A stretch of DNA of 64,000 bases from Streptomyces sp. DHE7-1 (GCA_016432725.1 JACJDG010000003.1:2046001-2110000), one strand, 5' to 3'. Shown: positions 1 to 11,396, counted from the stretch's first letter. Translations and numbers: made by a program. The notes: a model not told the origin generated them from the sequence alone.

Positions 1-1
1 C

Positions 2-262
2 GCTGCGCGGAAGGCGGCGGCCGGGGACACCACGACGGCGGCCGCACACGCGGTCGCGGCTCAGGGCGCTCGGGAGGTGGTTGTGGCCGCAGGGGCGGGC
101 GAGGGGGCGGGAGCCCCTTCGGCCGGCTCGGCCCCCGCCCGCCGGGCCGGCGAGTCGCCCCCGGCGCTCCCGGCCGGAGCGGGGGACCGGAGGGACCGGG
201 AGCGAAGTCCGCTGGTGGGGGCCGGGAACACCGGGCAGCAGGACGGCGAGGGACGGGCATGA
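2..262 (+). CDS. 3' end of an upstream gene, function unknown (partial)
   Basis: The frame is open from the first bases of the window and ends in a TGA at 260-262 that overlaps the ATG of the next gene as ATGA, the same coupling used between later genes of this operon. The visible 86 residues are rich in Ala, Gly, Pro and Arg and show no motif I recognise; they look like a low-complexity C-terminal tail. The overlap and reading direction suggest it is an upstream member of the glycohydrolase operon. It could instead be a chance open frame, because GC-rich DNA keeps frames open. Confidence 0.4.
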   Translation, partial: AARKAAAGDTTTAAAHAVAAQGAREVVVAAGAGEGAGAPSAGSAPARRAGESPPALPAGAGDRRDRERSPLVGAGNTGQQDGEGRA

Positions 263-1377
263 CCGGGCGCCGGATCGAGGGGCTCCTGCTGGGGCTCGCC
301 GCCGGGGACGCCGCCGGGTGGCCGGCCGCGCGGCACCGGGCGGCCCGTATGCCCGAGTGGACCCGCCGCCTCACCCGCGAGCTGGACACCTTCGCCGAGC
401 AGAACGCCACCACCACCCTGCCCGTGCCGATCGCCCTCAACCAGCCCCCGGAGCCCCTGTGCCTCGGCCCCTCCGACGACGCCGAGTGGGCGGCGTTCGC
501 CGCCGAAGCGGTGCTGCGGGCCGGTGACGACGACGTGCTCGGCGATCTCGGCCGGGAGCGCCGGATGCGCGCCGCGATCGACCTCACCTGGACCGCCGTC
601 GCCGCGGAGGTCGCCGCGGCGGCGGAACGCGCCCCCGAGATCGAGTCCGCCGTGCTCCCGCTGCGCGCCCGTATCTCCGTCCGCGCCGGCCTCGGCAACC
701 TCGCCGCCGGGCTGCGTCCGCCCGCCACCGGCCACGACAACCCGCACTACTTCGACGACGCGGCCTGCGTGCGCGCCTGCGTGCTCGCCGTGGCCCACCC
801 CGGTGACCCCGAACGCGCGGCCGGCCTGGCGGAGTTCGACGCCCGCTACACCCAGGACGGCGACGGCGTGCACGGGGCCCGCGCGATGGCGGCGGCCCTG
901 GCGCTCGCCCTCGCCGGAGCGGACACGGACGCCTGTGTCGCGGCCGCGCTCGCCGAACTCCCCGAGGCAACGGAGATCGGCCGCAACGCCCGGCACGCCC
1001 TCGCGCTGGCCGGGGACGGCGACGGCGCCTTCGCCCTGGTCCCGCTCCTGGAGCACCAGATCGTCGACCACGTCTACAGCTACGGCATCGCCGCAGCCGA
1101 GACCGTCCCCGTCGCGCTCGCCCTCGCCACCGCCGCCCGCGGCCGGGTCGCCGAGGCCGTCCCCGCCGCCGCCTGCCTGTCCCGGGTCGCCGACTCCGCC
1201 CCCGCTCTCGCGGGCGCGCTGACCGGGGCCCTGGAGGGCGGCGCCGCCGTCCCGGCCGCCTGGCGGGAGGCCTGCCGCACCCTGTCCGGCTGCGCCCTGC
1301 CCCGTCTCACCGGCACCGACCTGGTGGAACTCGCCGGGCTCCTGGAAGCCGCGCACCGAGCCCGACCGGGGGGATGA
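259..1377 (+). CDS. ADP-ribosylglycohydrolase (DraG/ADPRH) family protein, divergent
   Basis: 372 residues with the overall layout of the ADP-ribosylglycohydrolase fold. A glycine-rich GxxxGD motif lies at about residues 11-21 (GLAAGDAAG). A motif SDDAEWA at 72-78 stands where the family has the metal-binding T/S-D-D-T. The late metal motif, normally G-x-D-x-D-S/T followed by an AGAL helix, is eroded to VADSAPALAGAL near residue 312, so one of the usual two aspartates is missing. Family members hydrolyse N- or O-glycosidic bonds to ADP-ribose or ribose using two Mg ions; this copy may be weakly active or have another substrate. It is the first of three consecutive paralogues and overlaps the upstream frame by ATGA. 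Confidence 0.85.
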   Translation: MTGRRIEGLLLGLAAGDAAGWPAARHRAARMPEWTRRLTRELDTFAEQNATTTLPVPIALNQPPEPLCLGPSDDAEWAAFAAEAVLRAGDDDVLGDLGRERRMRAAIDLTWTAVAAEVAAAAERAPEIESAVLPLRARISVRAGLGNLAAGLRPPATGHDNPHYFDDAACVRACVLAVAHPGDPERAAGLAEFDARYTQDGDGVHGARAMAAALALALAGADTDACVAAALAELPEATEIGRNARHALALAGDGDGAFALVPLLEHQIVDHVYSYGIAAAETVPVALALATAARGRVAEAVPAAACLSRVADSAPALAGALTGALEGGAAVPAAWREACRTLSGCALPRLTGTDLVELAGLLEAAHRARPGG

Positions 1378-1384
1378 TTCGGGC

Positions 1385-2576
1385 ATGACGCCCAAAGGAG
1401 AAGAAAGCAGCGGGCCGGGTCCGGCCCGGCTGAGCGGTCTCGACGAACGGATCACCGGGGCCCTGGTCGGGGCGGCCGTCGGCGACGCGCTCGGCGGCCC
1501 CGTCGAGGGCTACTCCCCCGACCAGATCACCGACCGCCACGGCGGCCGCGTCCACGGCGTCGTCGGCCCCTGGCACGGCGAGGACTGGCGCACCGCCCGC
1601 CCCATCGCCCGTACCACAAGGGCGACGGCCATGTCACCGACGACACCCTCATGACCCACGCGCTGGTCCGGGTCTACGCCCGGGTCCGCGACCACCTCGA
1701 CGCGTACGCGGTCGCCGACCACCTGGTCCCGGACCTGATGACGAACCCGCGCTGGATCCCGGAGCTGGAGACCGAGACGCTGCCGCTGCACCGCCTCTTC
1801 CTCGCGGAGAAGTGGCTGGTGGCCCGGCTGGCCTACGGCCACGTGGACCCGCGCGAGGCGGGCGTCGGGAACATCGTCAACTGCGGCGCGGCGATGTACA
1901 TGGCCCCCGTCGGCCTGGTCAACGCGGCCGACCCGGCCGCCGCCTACGCCGAGGCGCTGGACGTCGCGGGCGCGCACCAGTCGTCGTACGGCCGCGAGGC
2001 CGCCGGGGTCTTCGCCGCCGCGGTCGCCGCCGCCACCGCGCCGGGCGCCACCCCGGACTCCGTGGTCACCGCCTGCCTGGACCTGGCGAAGGACGGCACG
2101 CGCGCGGCGATCGAGAAGGTCTGCGAAGTGGCGCGGGGCACCGGGACTTCGAGTCGGCGCTGGCCCCGCTGCGGGCGGCGGTCGCCCCGTACGACACGGT
2201 CGGCCCCGACTACCGCGCCCCCTCCCTCGGTGCCCGGCGCCCCTCCCGGCTGCACTCGATCGAGGAGTTCCCGGTGGCCCTGGGCATGCTGCTGGTGGCC
2301 GGCGGGGACTACCGCCACGCGGTGCTGGGCTCGGTCAACTACGGGCGCGACTGCGACTCGATCGCCACGATGGCCGGCGCGCTCGCCGGCGCCCTGGGCT
2401 CGCCGGTCCCGGAGGACTGGGCGAAGACGGTGGCGGAGGCGAGCCGGCTGGACCTGTGGGAGCCGGCCCGCACGCTCACCGGGGTCACCCGCGAGATCTT
2501 CCGGCGGGACGTGGACCGCAGACGGGCGCACGAGCGGGCGTTCGCGGCGCTGGGAGGCACCTCGTGCTCCGACTGA
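1385..2576 (+). CDS. ADP-ribosylglycohydrolase family protein (two frameshifts in this sequence)
   Basis: Second paralogue, with the full canonical motif set: GALVGAAVGDALGGPVEG near the N-terminus, GDGHVTDDTLMTHALV, and GRDCDSIATMAGAL near the C-terminus. These are the metal ligands of active ADP-ribosyl/ribosyl hydrolases. The frame is broken twice. Near 1610 the reading PIARTT should be PIAPYHK, restored by one extra C. Near 2130-2141 the frame must shift before RDFESA. Both breaks fit loss of a single base, so I read one gene of about 397 residues. It starts 8 bases after the previous gene and ends inside the start of the third paralogue (overlap at 2564-2576), indicating translational coupling. 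Sequencing error is far likelier than a pseudogene. Confidence 0.85.
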
Positions 2577-3924
2577 CCTGGGTGCAGCCCGAGGACCTGC
2601 TGGGCCACGAACTCGTCCAGGCCCGCCTGGACGGCCGGGAGCCGGCCCGGATCGAGGCGCGGTGGCGGGCGGCCGGGGCCCGGCGGCCCCGGAGCGGGCG
2701 GGGGCCTCACCGCAGCGGGCCTCGCGCTATCTGCGTCTCCTCGCGGAGGACCTGCTGGACGAGCTGGCCGATCTGCCGAGCAGACTGGCCGAGGACGAGC
2801 CGACGGACCTGGCCGGGATCAGGGCCGCCTGCCCCGACTGGCCCGCCGCGCGCCCCCGCGGGGAGACCACCTCCCTCGCGCTGGAAGCGGCCTGGCTGGG
2901 CAGGGCCGCCGGCTGCCTGCTCGGCAAGCCCGTCGAGAAACTCCCCCTCGACGGCATCCGGGCCCTCGCGAGGGCCACCGGCAACTGGCCCCTGACCAAC
3001 TGGTTCACGGCCCGTGGCGTCCCCGGGGACCTGCTCGCCCAGTACCCCTGGAACCGCCGCTCGGCCCCGACGTCCCTTGCCGAGAACATCGACGGCATGC
3101 CCGAGGACGACGACCTCAACTACCCGCTGCTGAGCCTGCTGCTGCTGCGCCGCCACGGCCGGGGCTTCAGCACCGCGGACGTCGCGGCGCTCTGGCTGGA
3201 CGAGCTCCCGCCCGGCCGCGCCTTCACCGCCGAGCGCGTCGCCTTCCGCAACCTGCTCTGCGGTATCGAACCCCCGCACACCGCCCGCCACCGCAATCCC
3301 TTCCGCGAGTGGATCGGCGCCCTGATCCGCGCCGACGTCCACGGCTGGACCAACCCAGGCGACCCCGCGGCCGCCGCCGAACAGGCCCACCGCGACGCGC
3401 TTCTCACCCACACCGCCAACGGCGTGTACGCGGCGATGTTCATGGCCGCCACGCTCGCCGCGGCGGCCGGCGGCGACATGGACGTGCACGCCTGCCTGCG
3501 CGCCGGCCGCACGGTGGTCCCGGACCGCTCACGGCTCGCCGCGGCCGTCGACCACGCGCTCCGGCTGGCCGCGCGGCACGAGGACTTCGACGACGTCGTG
3601 GACGAACTGCACGCCGCCTACGCGGCCACCCACCACTGGGTCCACGCCATCCCGAACACCGCCCTCACCGTCGCCGCCCTCAGCCACGCGGACGGCGACT
3701 TCGGCGGCTCCGTCTGCCGTGCGGTGTCCGGCGGCTGGGACACGGACTCCAACGGGGCGGCCGCCGGCAGCGTCGCCGGCCTCCTGGCCGGCAGCCCGGA
3801 GGCGCTCCCCGACCGCTGGCGGGCCCCGCTGAAGAACCGGCTCGCCACCACCGTCGCCGACTTCGACGGCAGCGGCTTCGACACCCTCGCCCGACTCACG
3901 CACCTGGAGACGACCCGCCCATGA
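2564..3924 (+). CDS. ADP-ribosylglycohydrolase family protein, third paralogue (one frameshift)
   Basis: Reading begins at GTG 2564 (VLRLTWVQPEDLLGHEL), overlapping the end of the previous gene. It changes frame once between about 2660 and 2700, again by one missing base, giving roughly 454 residues. It has an N-terminal extension of about 100 residues before the hydrolase core. Core motifs are GRAAGCLLGKPVEKL, PEDDDLNYPLL (replacing the usual TDDT) and SGGWDTDSNGAAAGS, with the paired aspartates present. This PEDDD variant marks a different subfamily from the previous gene. The stop overlaps the ribokinase start as ATGA. The exact start is inferred from the conserved reading and the overlap. 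Confidence 0.8.
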
Positions 3925-4810
3925 CCCACATCGCCGTCCTCGGCAGCACGAACATGGACCTCGTCACCTATGTCGCCAAGGCCCCGCAGCGCGGCGAGAC
4001 CGTGACCGGCCGGGACTTCCGCACCGTCCCCGGCGGCAAGGGCGCCAACCAGGCCATCGCCGCGGCCCGGGCCGGAGCCACGGTCTCGATGATCGGCGCG
4101 GTCGGCAACGACGCCTTCGGCGTCCGCCTGCGCGACACCCTCGAACACTCGGGCGCGGACACCGACTTCCTGCGCACGGTGGAGGGCCCCTCCGGCACCG
4201 CGCACATCGTGGTGGACGACGAGGGCGGCAACTCCATCGTCGTCATCCCCGGCGCGAACGGCACCGTCGACCACCTCGTCGCCGGCGACGAGGGCGTCAT
4301 CGCCTCCGCCGACGCCCTGCTGCTGCAACTGGAGATTCCGCTGGCCGCGGTGGTCGCGGGGGCGGAGGCGGCACGACGGCACGGAGTCCGCACGGTCCTC
4401 ACCCCCTCCCCCGCCCAGCCGCTGCCCCCCGATCTCCTGGAGGCCACCGACCTGCTGGTCGCCAACGAGTACGAGGCCGTCACCCTCACCGGCCGCACCG
4501 ACCCCCACGCGGCCGCCGCCGCCCTGATGGAGCTGATCCCCGAGGTCGTCGTCACGCTGGGCGCGACCGGCTGCCTGTACCTGGCCCGGGGCGCCGAACC
4601 GCTGGTGGTACCGGCGCCGCAGGTCAAGGCGGTGGACTCCACCGGGGCGGGCGACACCTTCGTCGGAACGCTCGCGGTGGCCCTGGCCGAGGAGAAGCCG
4701 GTGCGCGAGGCGCTGTCCTGGGCGGCGGCCGCCGCGGCCCTGTCCGTGCAGCGGGAAGGCGCTTCGGCGTCGATGCCGTACCGCCCGGAGATCGAGGCGC
4801 AGTACAACGC

Positions 4811-4814
<4 letters not shown>
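3921..4814 (+). CDS. Ribokinase-like PfkB family sugar kinase
   Basis: 297 residues, normal for ribokinase. Motifs in order: GSTNMDL at the N-terminus, the PfkB signature GGKGANQA near residue 36 that binds the sugar, and DSTGAGDTFVG near residue 240, which carries the catalytic base and anion hole. The enzyme phosphorylates ribose or a related sugar with ATP in the cytoplasm. It sits directly after three glycohydrolases with ATGA overlaps on both sides, so it probably phosphorylates the pentose they release. Ribose is the best guess; a nucleoside or other furanose is possible because PfkB specificity cannot be read from motifs. Confidence 0.9.
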
Positions 4815-6027
<1,213 letters not shown>

Positions 6028-6031
<4 letters not shown>

Positions 6032-6840
6032 CGCCGTTCCCGCTGACCTGGCTGTACGCCCCCGGCGACCGGCCGCACGTCGTGACCAAGGCGCTGGCCT
6101 GGGGCGCCGACGTGGTGGTGATCGACCTGGAGGACGCGGTCGCCCCCGACCGCAAGGAGTACGCCCGGGCGGCCACGGCCGAACGGCTGGCCGAGCCGCA
6201 GCGGGTCCCGGTGCACGTCCGGGTCAACGCGCTGGACGGCCCCTGGGCGGCCGCGGACCTCACTGCCCTGGCCACGCTGCCGGGCGTGACCGGGCTGCGG
6301 CTGCCGAAGGTGGACTCCGCCGGGCAGGTCAGACAGGTCGCCGTGGCCACCGCCCGCCCCCTGTACGCCCTCCTGGAGTCGGCCCTCGCCATCGAGCACG
6401 CCTACACCATCGCCGCCGCCCACCCGTCCCTGCGGGGCATCTCCCTGGGCGAGTCCGATCTGCGGGCCGACCTCGGTGTACGGGCCGACGCGGATCTCGA
6501 CTGGCCGCGCTCCCGGGTGGTGGTGGCCGCCCGGGCCGCCGGGCTTCCCCCGCCCCCGCAGTCCGTCCATCCCGACATCCGCGATCTGGACGGCCTCGCC
6601 GCGTCCTGCGCCCGGGGCCGGGCCCTCGGCTTCCTGGGCCGCGCGGCGATCCACCCGCGGCAGCTCCCGGTGATCGAGCGGGCCTACCTGCCGACCCCGG
6701 CGGAGCTGGAGCACGCGGAGACGATCATCAAGGCGGCGGCGTCGGACCAGGGCGCCCAGGCCCTGCCCGACGGCCGCTTCGTCGACGCGGCGGTGGTGGC
6801 CGCCGCGCGGCGGACGCTGTCGCTGGCGCGGCGGGAGTGA
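6028..6840 (+). CDS. HpcH/HpaI aldolase / citrate-lyase beta-like (CitE, CLYBL type) acyl-CoA lyase
   Basis: 270 residues with a GTG start overlapping the CoA-transferase stop (GTGA). Conserved segments are VVIDLEDAVAPDRK, HVRVNALDG, LRLPKVDSAG, LLESALAIEHA, ISLGESDLRADLG and AAIHPRQLPVIE. The glutamate and aspartate in these segments bind Mg2+ and the substrate carboxylate in CitE and citramalyl-CoA or malyl-CoA lyases. It probably cleaves a beta-hydroxyacyl-CoA made by the upstream transferase. No citrate lyase alpha or gamma subunit is present, so it is a stand-alone lyase. Last gene of the operon, followed by a strong hairpin. Confidence 0.88.
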
Positions 6841-6876
6841 CGGAGCGCCGGTCCGGCGGCACGCGGCCGGTCACGC

Positions 6877-6910
6877 CGAAGGGCGCTCCGGAGATCCGGA
6901 GCGCCCTTCG
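6877..6910. terminator. Bidirectional terminator between citE-like gene and lgt
   Basis: A perfect 15-bp inverted repeat, arms 6877-6891 and 6896-6910 with loop AGAT, lies between two convergent genes. It is GC-rich with no clear U-tract, as is usual in Streptomyces. Confidence 0.85.
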
Positions 6911-6927
6911 GTGCGTGTCCTCGGCCG

Positions 6928-7941
6928 TCAGCTCTTCTTCGCCGACTCCGCCTCGTCCCTGGCCTCCACCGCATCCGGCTCGGCGGGCTTCCCGGGCTCG
7001 TCCCGGTCCCCGGTCTTCTTCCCGGGGTCGTCGTTCGTCTCGTCCGCGGCCTTGGCGGGGGCGCTCTCCCCGGCCCCGTCCTCGGCCCCGGCCCCGGTCT
7101 CGGGGCCGGCGGTCCCGGCGTCGGTGACGCCCGGCTCGACCACCGCTTCCCGGCCGGGCCGCTTCCTGGCCGACCACGCGATGTACGCGACCGCGAGCAG
7201 GAACACGATCAGCGCGGTCCAGTCGTTGAGGCGCAGGCCCAGGATGTGATGGGCGTCGTCGACACGCATGTACTCGATCCAGGCGCGGCCCACGCAGTAC
7301 GCGGCGACGTAGAGGGCGAAGGCCCGGCCGTGGCCCATGCTGAAGCGGCGGTCGGCCCAGATGACCAGGAGGGCCACGCCGATGCACCACAGGGACTCGT
7401 AGAGGAAGGTCGGGTGGTAGTAGCCCGGCACCCGGCCGCCCTCGGAGGAGGTGATGTGCAGCGCCCAGGGCACGTGCGTCTCACGTCCGTACAGCTCCTG
7501 GTTGAACCAGTTGCCCCAGCGGCCCATGGCCTGCGCGAGGGCGATACCGGGTGCGACGGCGTCGGCGTAGGCGGGCAGCGGGATGCCCCGTCGCCGCGCG
7601 CCGATCCAGGCGCCGACCGCGCCCAGTGCGATCGCGCCCCAGATACCGAGGCCGCCCTCCCACACCTTGAAGGCGTCCACCCAGTCACGGCCCTCGCTGA
7701 AGTACAGCTCGTAGTCCGTGATCACGTGGTAGAGGCGGCCGCCGACCAGGCCGAAGGGCACGGCCCAGACGGCGATGTCGGCGACCGTGCCGGACCGTCC
7801 GCCCCGGGCGACCCAGCGCTTGTTGCCGAGCCAGACGGCGATGAAGACGCCGATGATGATGCAGAAGGCGTAGCCGCGCAGCGGGATGGGGCCGATATAG
7901 CGCACCCCGTGCGACGGGCTGGGGATGTAGGCAAGTTCCAT
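6928..7941 (-). CDS. lgt: Prolipoprotein diacylglyceryl transferase
   Basis: 337 residues; ATG at 7941. Lgt moves the diacylglyceryl group of phosphatidylglycerol to the lipobox cysteine of prolipoproteins in the cytoplasmic membrane. The family signature GRWGNWFNQELYG is at about residue 136, and several membrane segments follow the usual seven-TM layout. The last 75 or so residues are a hydrophilic Glu/Ala/Lys/Asp-rich tail of the kind seen in actinobacterial Lgt. It lies downstream of trpA and a DsbA-like gene, as I remember in S. coelicolor. lspA, the next enzyme of lipoprotein maturation, is at 47119. Confidence 0.97.
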   Translation of the reverse strand: MELAYIPSPSHGVRYIGPIPLRGYAFCIIIGVFIAVWLGNKRWVARGGRSGTVADIAVWAVPFGLVGGRLYHVITDYELYFSEGRDWVDAFKVWEGGLGIWGAIALGAVGAWIGARRRGIPLPAYADAVAPGIALAQAMGRWGNWFNQELYGRETHVPWALHITSSEGGRVPGYYHPTFLYESLWCIGVALLVIWADRRFSMGHGRAFALYVAAYCVGRAWIEYMRVDDAHHILGLRLNDWTALIVFLLAVAYIAWSARKRPGREAVVEPGVTDAGTAGPETGAGAEDGAGESAPAKAADETNDDPGKKTGDRDEPGKPAEPDAVEARDEAESAKKS

Positions 7942-8023
7942 GGCAGGGTCGACGCTACCGTGCCGGGCCGGGAGGACGGCAAGCGGACGGGCTACGGGTC
8001 CATAACGGGGAGGTGGGAAACAC

Positions 8024-8803
8024 CTACCCCTGGTTCTTCTGCTCCACCATCTGCTTTAGCTTCTCCGGGGTCATCGTCTGGTCCTGGTAGATGTTCTTGC
8101 CGTCCAGCAGGACGGTGGGCGTGCTTCCGTAGCCGCCGGCCTCGAACGCCTTGTGGGACTTGTTCACCCAGCCGTCATGGGTGCCGTTGTTGACGCACTT
8201 GCGGAACGCCGGGGTGTCGAGCCCCTTCACCTTTCCGGCGAGCTGGATCAGCTTGGCGTTGTTCCCGAAGGCGTCGTCGGTCTCCTGGGGCTGGTTCGCG
8301 TACAGCACGTCGTGGTAGTCGCGGAACCTGCCGGCGTCCTGGGCGCACGCCGCGGCGTTCGCCGCGCGAAGCGAGCCCGTGCCGCGGAGGTTGCCGTCGA
8401 TCAGCCGGACCAGGTGGTACTCGACTCTGAGCTTGCCCGCGTCGGTCAGCTCGTGCAGCGTCTGGCGGTACCGCGCCTCGAAGGACATGCAGGCCGGGCA
8501 GCGGAAGTCCTCCCAGACCGTGAGCGTCGACCTGGCGCCGTCCTTGCCGACCGGGATCGCCAGGCTGTCCTGGCCCTTCGCGCCCGAGGGGACCACGACC
8601 GGGCCCGAAGCGGTGCTGCTCTTCCCGCCCTTGCCCGAGTTGGCGGCGACCACGCCGATCACCGCCGCGAGTCCCAGGACGCAGACGACGCTCGCGCCCA
8701 CGATCAGCGTGCGGCGGCGCCGGTCCGCGGTCCGCTGCTTCTCACGCTCGGCCGCAATCCGCTCGCGGGCGGTGCGCTTTCCGTCACGGTTCTTCTCGCT
8801 CAC
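8024..8803 (-). CDS. Membrane-anchored DsbA-family thiol-disulfide oxidoreductase
   Basis: 259 residues, GTG start. A basic cytoplasmic N-terminus (about 32 residues of Lys/Arg/Glu) is followed by one membrane anchor (VGASVVCVLGLAAVIGVVAA) and an extracytoplasmic thioredoxin-fold domain. The active site CPAC is near residue 98 (FRCPACMSFE), and the cis-Pro region GSTPTVLLDG is near 220. It should make or shuffle disulfides in secreted proteins. It lies between trpA and lgt, with a hairpin upstream separating it from trpA. A paralogue with CPVC and the same architecture is at 39506. Confidence 0.9.
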   Translation of the reverse strand: MSEKNRDGKRTARERIAAEREKQRTADRRRRTLIVGASVVCVLGLAAVIGVVAANSGKGGKSSTASGPVVVPSGAKGQDSLAIPVGKDGARSTLTVWEDFRCPACMSFEARYRQTLHELTDAGKLRVEYHLVRLIDGNLRGTGSLRAANAAACAQDAGRFRDYHDVLYANQPQETDDAFGNNAKLIQLAGKVKGLDTPAFRKCVNNGTHDGWVNKSHKAFEAGGYGSTPTVLLDGKNIYQDQTMTPEKLKQMVEQKNQG

Positions 8804-8817
8804 ACCCCCAGAACGAA

Positions 8818-8844
8818 CCGGGGAGGCGCAGCGCGCCTCCCCGG
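8818..8844 (-). terminator. Terminator downstream of trpA
   Basis: Perfect 12-bp inverted repeat (8818-8829 and 8833-8844) with a 3-base loop, just upstream of the DsbA-like start and downstream of the trpA stop. It marks the end of the trpCMBA transcript. Confidence 0.75.
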
Positions 8845-8910
8845 CCCGAGGTCCACTCGTTCGAGTGACCGAATCTTCCGTTGTGAACGGATGCCGCCGT
8901 CTAGGGGTGC

Positions 8911-9729
8911 CTACGCCTGTCGGCGCACACCCTTGGCCAGCTCACCGGCGAGCTCGCGCACCGCCTCGAGACCGGCGGCGTGGTCGGGGGCGTCCAGCAT
9001 CCGCTTGACGAACGCCGAGCCCACGATGACGCCGTCGGCGAACCCGGCGACCTCGGCGGCCTGAGCCGCGTTGGAGACGCCGAGCCCCACGCACACGGGC
9101 AGTCCGGTGCCGGTGGCCCGGGTGCGTTCCACCAGGTCGTGCGCCTGCGCGCCGACGGACGCGCGGGTGCCGGTGACGCCCATCAGCGAAGCCGCGTAGA
9201 CAAAGCCGCTGCCCGCCTCGGTGATCCGCGCCAGCCGCTCGTCCTTGCTGCTGGGGGCGACGACGAAGACGGTGGCGAGGCCGTGCTTCTCGGCGTGCTC
9301 CCGCCACAGGGCGGACTCCTGCACCGGCAGGTCGGGCAGGATGCAGCCCGCACCGCCCGCCTCGGCCAGCTCGGCGGTGAAGCGCTCGACGCCGTAGCGG
9401 TCGATGGGGTTCCAGTACGTCATCACGAGCACGGGCTTGCCGGTGGCCTCGTGGGCCTCCCGGACCGTGCGCATGACGTCGGCGATCCTGACCCCGCCGC
9501 GCAGCGCGATGTCGTCGGCGGTCTGGATGACCGGTCCGTCGAGGACGGGGTCGCTGTGCGGCAGGCCCACCTCCACGACGTCCGCGCCGCCGTCGAACGC
9601 GGCCCTGACCGCCTCGATGCCGCCGTCCACGGTCGGGAACCCGGCCGGGAGGTAGGCGATGAGCGCGGACCGGCCCTCGGCCTTCGCGGCGGCGAGGGTG
9701 TCCGTCAACAGCCGGATGTTGCCGCTCAC
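8911..9729 (-). CDS. trpA: Tryptophan synthase alpha chain
   Basis: 272 residues; GTG start overlapping the trpB stop (GTGA at 9726-9729). TrpA cleaves indole-3-glycerol phosphate to indole and glyceraldehyde 3-phosphate and channels indole to TrpB. The catalytic Glu lies in [12 protein letters not shown] and the catalytic Asp in LDGPVIQ. The phosphate-binding glycines are in VCVGLGVSN and [11 protein letters not shown]. The overlap supports equal synthesis of the two subunits of the alpha2-beta2 complex. Confidence 0.98.
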   Translation of the reverse strand: MSGNIRLLTDTLAAAKAEGRSALIAYLPAGFPTVDGGIEAVRAAFDGGADVVEVGLPHSDPVLDGPVIQTADDIALRGGVRIADVMRTVREAHEATGKPVLVMTYWNPIDRYGVERFTAELAEAGGAGCILPDLPVQESALWREHAEKHGLATVFVVAPSSKDERLARITEAGSGFVYAASLMGVTGTRASVGAQAHDLVERTRATGTGLPVCVGLGVSNAAQAAEVAGFADGVIVGSAFVKRMLDAPDHAAGLEAVRELAGELAKGVRRQA

Positions 9730-11009
9730 TTGGCGTCCCCCTCGATCTCGGCGGTGTCGGCTTCGTTGGCGGCCACCTCGGCGTCGGTGTCGTAGAGGCC
9801 GAAGTAGCGCGCCGCGGTGTCCATGTCCTTGTCGCCGCGGCCGGACAGGTTGACGACGATCAGGCCGTCCGGGCCCAGCTCCCGGCCGACCTCCAGGGCG
9901 CCGGCGAGGGCGTGGGCGCTCTCGATGGCCGGGATGATGCCCTCGGTGCGCGACAGCAGGCGCAGGGCCTGCATGGCCGCGTCGTCGGTGACCGCGCGGT
10001 ACTCGCCGCGGCCCGAGTCCTTGAGGTAGGAGTGCTCGGGGCCGATGCCCGGGTAGTCCAGACCGGCCGAGATGGAGTACGGCTCGGTGATCTGGCCCTC
10101 GTCGTCCTGCAGGACGTAGGACCGGGAGCCGTGCAGGATGCCGGGCTCGCCGGCGGTGAGGGTGGCCGCGTGCTCGCCGGTCTCGATGCCGTGCCCGGCG
10201 GGCTCGCAGCCGATGAGCCGGACACCCTCGTCGGGGATGAAGGCGTGGAAGAGGCCGATGGCGTTGGAGCCGCCGCCGACGCAGGCGATCGCGGCGTCGG
10301 GCAGCCGACCGGCGCGCTCCAGGAGCTGCCGCCGGGCCTCGACGCCGATGACCCGGTGGAAGTCGCGGACCATGGCCGGGAAGGGGTGCGGGCCGGCCAC
10401 GGTGCCGAACAGGTAGTGGGTGCGGTCGACGTTGGCCACCCAGTCCCGGAACGCCTCGTTGATGGCGTCCTTCAGGGTGCGGCTGCCGGATTTCACGGCC
10501 ACGACCTCGGCCCCGAGCATGCGCATGCGGGCGACGTTGAGGGCCTGCCGCCGGGTGTCGACCTCGCCCATGTAGATGGTGCAGTCGAGGCCGAACAGCG
10601 CGCAGGCGGTGGCGGTGGCGACACCGTGCTGACCGGCTCCGGTCTCGGCGATGACGCGGGTCTTGCCCATGCGCTTGGTGAGCAGGGCCTGGCCCAGCAC
10701 GTTGTTGATCTTGTGGGAGCCGGTGTGGTTCAGGTCCTCCCGCTTGAGGAAGACGCGGGCGCCACCGGCGTGTTCGGCGAACCTCGGCACCTCGGTCAGT
10801 GCGCTGGGCCGGCCGGTGTAGTTCACCAGCAGGTCGTCGAGCTCACGGGCGAACTCGGGGTCGGCCTTGGCCTTGTCGTACTCGACGGCGACCTCGTCCA
10901 CGGCGGCGACGAGCGCCTCCGGGATGAACTTGCCGCCGAACGCGCCGAAGTACCCTTCGGCGCTGGGCACCTGGCCGGTGGGATCGGGAATGAAGAACTC
11001 GCTGGGCAT
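9726..11009 (-). CDS. trpB: Tryptophan synthase beta chain
   Basis: 427 residues, the usual length. PLP is bound by the lysine of [10 protein letters not shown], and the phosphate by the glycine loop of [11 protein letters not shown]. It joins indole and serine to make tryptophan. The frame stays open upstream to 11189, but ATG 11009 is chosen because a GAGGT ribosome site lies just before it and [10 protein letters not shown] is the usual start. About 190 bases separate it from trpM, room for a separate leader, although I see no clear attenuator. Confidence 0.97.
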   Translation of the reverse strand: MPSEFFIPDPTGQVPSAEGYFGAFGGKFIPEALVAAVDEVAVEYDKAKADPEFARELDDLLVNYTGRPSALTEVPRFAEHAGGARVFLKREDLNHTGSHKINNVLGQALLTKRMGKTRVIAETGAGQHGVATATACALFGLDCTIYMGEVDTRRQALNVARMRMLGAEVVAVKSGSRTLKDAINEAFRDWVANVDRTHYLFGTVAGPHPFPAMVRDFHRVIGVEARRQLLERAGRLPDAAIACVGGGSNAIGLFHAFIPDEGVRLIGCEPAGHGIETGEHAATLTAGEPGILHGSRSYVLQDDEGQITEPYSISAGLDYPGIGPEHSYLKDSGRGEYRAVTDDAAMQALRLLSRTEGIIPAIESAHALAGALEVGRELGPDGLIVVNLSGRGDKDMDTAARYFGLYDTDAEVAANEADTAEIEGDAK

Positions 11010-11202
11010 ACGGATACCTCGCAGGGGCTGGGCCCCGGGTTGCCGGACTTGGGGTACGAGTACGCGCGCGCTGCCCTCAGCGGTGTCTCCCACAGCACCC
11101 GAGTCGGTGGGTGGGTGTGCGGAGGCCGGGGTCCGGGGACAAAGGCCCCGGGCGGCCGGGAGGGACCGGGCCGGTGAACCGGCGTTCACGAGGAGACGCG
11201 GC

Positions 11203-11396
11203 TCAGCTCACCGCGGGTGAAGCGCACGCGGAGCGACGCCATCGCATGCCGTTCACCTGTCCGGGCTCGTCCCCGATCACGTAGCGGACCCGCCGCCCGT
11301 GCACCCGCCGCGCGGGGCACGGCAGCCGCGGGGCCGGCAGCCGCGGGCGAGGCGGGCGTAGGCGTCCCGCGTCGCCGGGGTGATCGGAGGAGTCAT
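11203..11396 (-). CDS. trpM: TrpM-like small protein between trpC and trpB (one frameshift)
   Basis: A small ORF starts at ATG 11396 ([19 protein letters not shown]). With one base restored in the GGGG run at 11314-11317 it continues through [18 protein letters not shown] to a stop at 11203, giving about 64 residues that are rich in Arg. Position and size match TrpM (SCO2038), a protein of about 63 residues in S. coelicolor reported to modulate tryptophan synthesis and development. I recognise it by position and general character, not by alignment. Without the correction the frame ends after about 38 codons. How it acts cannot be read from the sequence. Confidence 0.7.

Noticed and set aside
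11010..11189. 60-codon N-terminal extension of trpB
   Set aside because: No ribosome site and atypical sequence; ATG 11009 has GAGGT and gives the family length.
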